10,911 bases of DNA from Bacteroides sp. UBA939 (GTDB taxonomy: Bacteria > Bacteroidota > Bacteroidia > Bacteroidales > Bacteroidaceae), in the NCBI RefSeq assembly GCF_002293435.1, contig NZ_DBDF01000209.1, positions 31,594 through 42,504 on the forward strand, in the 5' to 3' direction. Positions within the stretch are counted from its first letter, which is position 1; each line of letters starts with the position of its first letter. Shown here in pieces: positions 6,930 through 10,911 of the stretch. The translations under genes were made by a program, and so were the position numbers. The notes under the pieces are model-generated. The model did not search any database, was not told the origin of the DNA, and saw only the letters and a list, made by a program, of their open reading frames with translations.

Positions 6930-6968
6930 CGTCCGTTTCTGAACATGCCTACTGTCCGATAATGAACA
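6930..6968 (+). promoter_or_regulatory. Paired palindromic sites, likely activator-binding, upstream of the efflux gene
   Basis: Two copies of YGTCCG-N4-TGAACA lie at 6930-6945 (CGTCCGTTTCTGAACA) and 6953-6968 (TGTCCGATAATGAACA), 23 bp apart, about two helical turns. Each is an imperfect inverted repeat (TGTCCG against TGTTCA on the other strand). Their centres are about 87 and 64 bp upstream of the start predicted from the sigma-54 promoter, which is where NtrC-family enhancer-binding proteins commonly bind. The identity of the activator is unknown and no regulator gene is in the window. Confidence 0.6.
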
Positions 6969-6998
6969 CTTACCCCTCTCCGGAATCATTCTAAGGCT

Positions 6999-7014
6999 TT
7001 GGCATGTTCTTTGC
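6999..7014 (+). promoter_or_regulatory. Sigma-54 (RpoN) promoter of the tolC-type gene
   Basis: TTGGCATGTTCTTTGC, followed by TTTT, matches the sigma-54 consensus TTGGCACG-N4-TTGCW, with C to T as the only change in the -24 element. The invariant GG (7001-7002) and GC (7013-7014) are separated by exactly 10 bases. Transcription would start near 7025, 30 nt before the ATG at 7055. No TAnnTTTG promoter of comparable quality is seen between hisB and this gene. Confidence 0.72.
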
Positions 7015-7054
7015 TTTTCTGTTTACAACTATTTATAAGATAATTCGGATAAAC

Positions 7055-8548
7055 ATGAAAGGAAATATTCTACTTGCAGCTTGCATGCTGTTTTCGTTTG
7101 CAACTTTTGCGCAGAACGATACATTGACGGAAGAACATGAGCGTGTTATAACTTTGCCTGAAGCAATTGCCTTGGCACGTATTCAGTCGGTAGACGCTGC
7201 CGTAGCGTTGAATGAATTGAAAACCGCATATTGGGAATACCGTACTTTCCGTGCGGATCTCCTGCCGGAAATAAACCTGGCCGGTACATTGCCCAATTAC
7301 AATAAGTCTTATAGCAGATATCAGAACTCGGACGGTTCATACTCGTTTGTGCGTAATAATACGCTGGGACTTGCCGGTACACTGTCCGTTGACCAGAACT
7401 TGTGGTTCACGGGAGGCAAGCTGTCGTTGGCATCTTCGCTTGAATATATCCAGCAGTTAGGCTCGGGTGGTGAGAAGCGGTTCATGTCCGTTCCTGTCAG
7501 CCTGGAATTGACACAGCCCATTTTCGGAGTGAATAACCTGAAGTGGAACCGTCGTATAGAACCTGTGAAGTATGCCGAAGCAAAAGCCCGTTTCATTACG
7601 GCTACGGAAGAAGTAACGATGAAGACAATTACTTACTTTTTCAACTTACTGTTGGCGAAGGAGGCTCTGAATACAGCCCGCCAGAATAAAATGAACTCCG
7701 ACCGTCTTTATGAAGTGGCGATAGCCAAACGTAAGATGGGGCAGATTTCGGAAAATGATTTGCTACAGTTGAATCTGAACGCTTTGCAGGGTAAGGCGGA
7801 TGTGACGGAAGCCGAGAGCAATCTGAATGCGAATATGTTCCGGTTGCGTTCGTTTCTTGGCTTGTCGGAAGATGAGAATCTGACGCCTGTGTTGCCGGAA
7901 TCGGCTCCGGACATGAAGATGGAATATAACCTCGTGTTGAACAAGGCATTGGAACGCAACTCGTTTGCTCAGAATGTTCGTCGCCGCCAGTTGCAAGCGG
8001 ATTATGATGTGGCTATAGCGCGTGGAAACTTGCGTAGCATCGACCTCTTCGCAAGTGTGGGTTATACGGGGCAGAATCGTAGTCTTTCCTCGGTCTATCA
8101 AGAATTACTTGATAACCAGATTGTGCAAGTGGGGGTAAAGATACCTATTCTGGATTGGGGAAAACGTCGTGGAAAGGTACGTGTAGCGGAGAGCAACCGT
8201 GAAGTGATACTCTCCAGAATCCGCCAGGAACAAATGGATTTTAACCAGAACATTTACCTGTTGGTGGCTAATTTCAATAATCAGTCACAGCAGTTGGGCA
8301 TTGCCCAGGAAGCGGACGGTATTGCCGAAAAGCGCTATAAGACCAGTGTGGAAACATTTATGATTGGGCAAATCAGTACATTGGATTTGAATGATGCGCA
8401 GAACTCGAAAGATGAAGCGCGACAGAAACATATCTCTGAACTTTATTATTATTGGTACTACTTTTATCAAATCCGTAGCCTGACACTTTGGGATTTTGAG
8501 CGGAATAGTGAGTTAGAGGTAGATTTTGAAGATGTAGTGAGGGGATAA
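7055..8548 (+). CDS. TolC-family outer membrane efflux protein
   Basis: This 497-residue protein is an outer membrane channel component of a tripartite efflux or secretion pump. A Sec signal peptide (MKGNILLAACMLFSFATFA, cleavage probably after residue 19 before QNDT) is followed by two OEP repeats: long helical segments (VITLPEAIALARIQS at the start; VGVKIPILDWGKRRGKVRVAESN in the second half) and strand segments for the barrel. The C-terminal FMIGQISTLDLNDAQNSKDEAR and YYYWYYFYQIRSLTLWDF are typical of Bacteroidetes TolC proteins. An upstream in-frame ATG at 7004 lies inside the -24 element of the sigma-54 promoter and would place 17 residues before the signal peptide, so it is rejected. 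No adaptor (HlyD/RND) or inner membrane pump gene is next to it, so its partners are unknown. Control by RpoN is inferred. Confidence 0.92.
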   Translation: MKGNILLAACMLFSFATFAQNDTLTEEHERVITLPEAIALARIQSVDAAVALNELKTAYWEYRTFRADLLPEINLAGTLPNYNKSYSRYQNSDGSYSFVRNNTLGLAGTLSVDQNLWFTGGKLSLASSLEYIQQLGSGGEKRFMSVPVSLELTQPIFGVNNLKWNRRIEPVKYAEAKARFITATEEVTMKTITYFFNLLLAKEALNTARQNKMNSDRLYEVAIAKRKMGQISENDLLQLNLNALQGKADVTEAESNLNANMFRLRSFLGLSEDENLTPVLPESAPDMKMEYNLVLNKALERNSFAQNVRRRQLQADYDVAIARGNLRSIDLFASVGYTGQNRSLSSVYQELLDNQIVQVGVKIPILDWGKRRGKVRVAESNREVILSRIRQEQMDFNQNIYLLVANFNNQSQQLGIAQEADGIAEKRYKTSVETFMIGQISTLDLNDAQNSKDEARQKHISELYYYWYYFYQIRSLTLWDFERNSELEVDFEDVVRG

Positions 8549-8560
8549 CATCGCATATAT

Positions 8561-8594
8561 CGTCCGTGAACCACATATATGTGGTTCGCGGACG
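8561..8594. terminator. Palindrome between convergent genes, probable bidirectional terminator
   Basis: CGTCCGTGAACCACATA (8561-8577) is followed at once by TATGTGGTTCGCGGACG (8578-8594), its reverse complement except for one T-G wobble: 17 positions per arm with no separate loop. It starts 12 bp after the efflux gene stop and ends 44 bp before the stop of the minus-strand gene. The position fits a terminator serving both genes, but neither side has a clear T tract, so another role such as a protein-binding site is possible. Confidence 0.6.
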
Positions 8595-8638
8595 TTAACA
8601 ATATTCTTCGGGAGAACTCTACAACCTGCAATTACCGG

Positions 8639-10750
8639 TCAGTGAACAACCTTCATCATATAGATTACTGCAATCAGCAACCCTGCAAAGAGGAGGGCAA
8701 ACAGTATAATCAGTAAGAAACTATAGAAGAACATAAGTATTGTCCTCCAGAAGATTTTCCACCAGGTATAACCATACAATTGCTTGTAATCCAACCAGAA
8801 AAGGGCGAATATAGCCATTTCGGGCACTTCATATAAATCGTCCACTGTTGCTGTTCCATTGAAAGGTAATGCGATGATACTGATAAAGAGTATCTGGCAG
8901 GCAATGTATGCCTGTACGAATACATGTTCCGTGAGATTGTAGCGCACTTTGTTCTTTTTACGACGACGGTGGAAAGCCATAAATGTAGCCAGAGCAAAGA
9001 GAGGCAGTGTAGCTATGATGCGGAAAGCCTTGTTTCCATGTCCCCAACTTTTCAGCAAATTCCATACTTTCTGTAGGAAAGGATTGCTTTGAAGGAAGTT
9101 TTGAAAGGATTTGTCGAACTTTGAACCTTCCGATATATCACCTTCGAGGATTTCGGTTACAATATCATCATCGTCATCGCTGTTAATCGAATAGCTACGC
9201 GCTTCTGACTCTTCTTTATCTTCCAATTTCTGATTCAGGATTTCGATAGTCTGATTCAGCGTTTCTTTCTTTTCCGAGTCTTTGGTTTCTTTCAATTGCT
9301 CTTGCAACTGTTCGCGCGCCGCAATGATTTCTTGCTTCCAAACCTTCGAAGAGTCTTTTTCTGCTTTACGCAGGGCATCAGGGTCTACCAATTGTACAAC
9401 CATGATGTAGATAGCCGCCAGTATGAACAGAGTTTGAAAAGGGCGGAAATAGAGTATCCGTTTGCCGGCAATAAAATCTCTGATCATATATCCCGGACGG
9501 TAAAGCAAATCCAGGAGCGTACGGCCGAAACCATTATCAATATTGGTAAATCCCCCCAATATATTTTTGAGAGCATTGCTGAAACGGTAACGGGAAGTTT
9601 TACGGCTTTGTCCGCAACGGTAACAATAATCGCCCGTATAGTTGGTTCCGCAATTCAGGCAGGTATTACTTTCTTTGCAGGCGGGTGGTGTTACTTTGCC
9701 ACGTATTATTTTAATATGAATCATGCGGAGACGTGCTTTCCAGGGATTCCACCAAGGAGCGATATAGTTGGATATTCGTTTGGGAATAATTCGTCGTTTG
9801 GTCAGAACATACCAAAGAATCAATATAAAAGTAATCAGAAAAACTCTGGTATTTCCATTTTCCCCCAAAGACAGGTATAGGAATGGTACCAGAAGGAGAA
9901 TTTGCCAGATATTTATCATCTTTCTTCCGGACGGAGCAGAGGAGACCGGATCGGGAGGTGATTGAACGGTTAGTGGGGCAGGCTCAGCTTCCGCTTCTGC
10001 TCTCGGTTCCGCTTCTGCTCTCGGTTCCGCTTCTGCTCTTGGTTTTGCTTCCGGTTCCGGTTCTGCTTCCGGAAGTGCGGGTGGTGTATCAACAACGGCC
10101 GGTTGCTGTTCGTTTTCCAGTAATTCTTCCAGCGAACTCATTATTTTCCGGTGTGGATATTTACTTAGTTCTTCGGCTGTAGTAACTCCGTGGGTTATAC
10201 CTGCAAAATCTAAGCCGGCGGCTTTGGCGGTGGCGGCGTCTACGGTACTGTCGCCCACATAAAGTGTTTCTGCTTTGGCGACTTTTAATTTCTTGATGGC
10301 AAGCAGCAGACCTTCGGGTGATGGCTTTGGCGTTTTTACATCTTCTCCTCCAATGATGATATTGAAAAAGTTAGCGGGGAAATGCAGGTCAAGCAATTCC
10401 TTAATCCGGAAGCGGTATTTGGTAGAGATGATTCCGATAAGTGCACCCGCATCTTTCAGAGCCAGTAGTACAGACTTTGTTTCCAGAAAGAGTATGGTGT
10501 TGACTGTCATGTGCGTATCCGCCTCTTTGCCGTATTCTCTTTTGAAGGATGCCAATTGTTCCGCATCCGTTACTCCTGTCAGTATGGAAAAGGATTCTTC
10601 CAGTGTTTTGCCGATGGTATGCTTGATAGCTTCGTCGGTTACGTTCGTATAACCGTGTCGGGTGAGTACATTTTGAAAACAAGTGATGATACCAAGTGAA
10701 GAATCTGCTAACGTATAATCGAAGTCGAAAAGAAAAGTTGTGTAATTCAT
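8639..10750 (-). CDS. HAD phosphatase fused to a DUF3667-like zinc-ribbon membrane protein
   Basis: The 703-residue protein joins two normally separate modules. Residues 1-212 are a complete phosphoglycolate-phosphatase-like HAD hydrolase: motif I LFDFDYTLADS (Asp9 nucleophile, Asp11), motif II IIST (Ser109/Thr110), Lys142 in TPKPSPEG, and VGDSTVDAATAKAAG (Asp167, Asp171). A low-complexity Pro/Glu/Ala/Arg linker (about 223-275) follows. Residues 278-703 carry two hydrophobic segments (281-317), a zinc ribbon C364-x2-C367...C376-x2-C379, a GFGRTLLDLLYRPGYMIRDFIAGKR block (406-430) typical of DUF3667, a membrane segment (434-455), a charged coiled-coil-like stretch (462-515), DDDDD (525-529) and further membrane segments (about 576-594, 609-629, 642-658, 668-700). 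The phosphatase should lie in the cytoplasm, tethered to the membrane; its substrate is unknown. Met278 is preceded by GGAAG and could be a separate start. Confidence 0.85.
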   Translation of the reverse strand: MNYTTFLFDFDYTLADSSLGIITCFQNVLTRHGYTNVTDEAIKHTIGKTLEESFSILTGVTDAEQLASFKREYGKEADTHMTVNTILFLETKSVLLALKDAGALIGIISTKYRFRIKELLDLHFPANFFNIIIGGEDVKTPKPSPEGLLLAIKKLKVAKAETLYVGDSTVDAATAKAAGLDFAGITHGVTTAEELSKYPHRKIMSSLEELLENEQQPAVVDTPPALPEAEPEPEAKPRAEAEPRAEAEPRAEAEAEPAPLTVQSPPDPVSSAPSGRKMINIWQILLLVPFLYLSLGENGNTRVFLITFILILWYVLTKRRIIPKRISNYIAPWWNPWKARLRMIHIKIIRGKVTPPACKESNTCLNCGTNYTGDYCYRCGQSRKTSRYRFSNALKNILGGFTNIDNGFGRTLLDLLYRPGYMIRDFIAGKRILYFRPFQTLFILAAIYIMVVQLVDPDALRKAEKDSSKVWKQEIIAAREQLQEQLKETKDSEKKETLNQTIEILNQKLEDKEESEARSYSINSDDDDDIVTEILEGDISEGSKFDKSFQNFLQSNPFLQKVWNLLKSWGHGNKAFRIIATLPLFALATFMAFHRRRKKNKVRYNLTEHVFVQAYIACQILFISIIALPFNGTATVDDLYEVPEMAIFALFWLDYKQLYGYTWWKIFWRTILMFFYSFLLIILFALLFAGLLIAVIYMMKVVH
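9993..10046 (-). repeat. 18-bp in-frame tandem repeat in the linker of the fusion gene
   Basis: Three 18-bp copies (plus-strand unit GCTTCTGCTCTCGGTTCC) lie at 9993-10010, 10011-10028 and 10029-10046, the first two identical and the third diverged; related bases continue to about 10070. On the minus strand they encode repeated PRAEAE hexapeptides (protein residues about 236-253), followed by an extra AEAE. The unit is a multiple of three, so copy-number change would lengthen or shorten the linker without a frameshift. Confidence 0.85.
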
Positions 10751-10765
10751 TTAACCTTTTTGCGG

Positions 10766-10797
10766 CAAAGATAATGTAAATCAAAGATAGAAGCAAA
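10766..10797 (-). promoter_or_regulatory. Bacteroides-type promoter of the HAD fusion gene
   Basis: Read on the minus strand, TTTG (10797-10794) and TATCTTTG (10773-10766) match the -33 and -7 elements, with 20 bp between them. Transcription would start near 10759-10762, leaving only about 10 nt before the ATG at 10750, so the leader is very short. This supports the 10750 start for the full-length fusion. Confidence 0.75.
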
Positions 10798-10813
10798 TTT
10801 ATTAGTGTATTGC

Positions 10814-10875
10814 TTAGAAGCTGTATTGAATTTATTCCTAATGCGAATCAGGAATAAATTCAGAACAGCTTCTAA
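10814..10875. repeat. Near-perfect 62-bp inverted repeat (hairpin)
   Basis: TTAGAAGCTGT (10814-10824) pairs with ACAGCTTCTAA (10865-10875), and GAATTTATTCCT (10828-10839) pairs with AGGAATAAATTC (10850-10861). The three bases between the blocks give one A-U pair, one G-U pair and a single A-A mismatch, so 25 of 26 positions pair around a 10-nt loop. There is no T tract on either side. It ends 17 bp from the -33 element of the HAD gene promoter. It may be the terminator of a gene beyond the window or a dispersed palindromic element (MITE- or REP-like). Confidence 0.75.
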
Positions 10876-10911
10876 CCTACATTATTCATAGTGTAAGTAC
10901 TTCGTAATAAT

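Noticed and set aside
7004..7054. Upstream ATG for the TolC-type gene
   Set aside because: It lies inside the -24 element of the sigma-54 promoter and would put 17 extra residues before a clear signal peptide.
7070..7084. Lipobox LAAC in the signal peptide of the TolC-type protein
   Set aside because: The hydrophobic stretch before the Cys is only about five residues and hydrophobicity continues past it to a better signal peptidase I site.
9296..10182. Plus-strand reading frames of 194 and 99 codons opposite the HAD fusion gene
   Set aside because: They mirror the coding sequence of the minus-strand gene, including its linker repeats, and have no independent promoter or motif.

Overview
The window looks like a chromosomal segment from a gut Bacteroides species or a close relative in Bacteroidales. 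The signs are a hisG-hisD-hisC-hisB gene order with a fused hisB, a DUF3667-type zinc-ribbon membrane protein, genes without strong Shine-Dalgarno sequences, and three promoters of the Bacteroides type (TTTG or TTG, exactly 20 bp, then TAnnTTTG). No database search was possible, so the species is not assigned.

Layout. Positions 1-425 hold no gene: they carry a degenerate 22-23 bp tandem-repeat array and then the promoter of a RarD-like drug/metabolite transporter (426-1334, +). An AT-rich small membrane protein of unknown function follows (1477-2013, +). Behind its stop codon is an in-frame, coding-like stretch that may be a decayed C-terminus. From 2181 to 6863 lies a histidine operon with a complete attenuation leader: promoter, a 16-residue leader peptide with six consecutive His codons, a possible antiterminator, an intrinsic terminator, and seven copies of a 14-15 bp repeat ending at the hisG start codon. 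The genes are hisG (long form), hisD, hisC and bifunctional hisB; hisD/hisC and hisC/hisB overlap by ATGA. They cover the first step (HisG), dehydration and dephosphorylation (HisB), transamination (HisC) and the final oxidation (HisD). hisH, hisA, hisF and hisI/E are not in the window.

A TolC-type outer membrane efflux protein follows (7055-8548, +). A near-consensus sigma-54 promoter and two spaced copies of a 16-bp imperfect palindrome lie upstream, which suggests control by RpoN and an NtrC-family activator. It converges on a 703-residue minus-strand protein (8639-10750). That protein fuses a complete HAD phosphatase to a DUF3667-like membrane module through a repeat-encoded Pro/Glu/Ala linker. 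A 34-bp palindrome separates the two convergent genes. A near-perfect 62-bp hairpin lies just upstream of the minus-strand gene's promoter, near the end of the window.

The most notable items are the his attenuator with its repeat-filled 5' leader, the sigma-54 control region of the efflux gene, and the HAD-DUF3667 fusion. The transporter, efflux and HAD genes share no evident pathway with the his operon.
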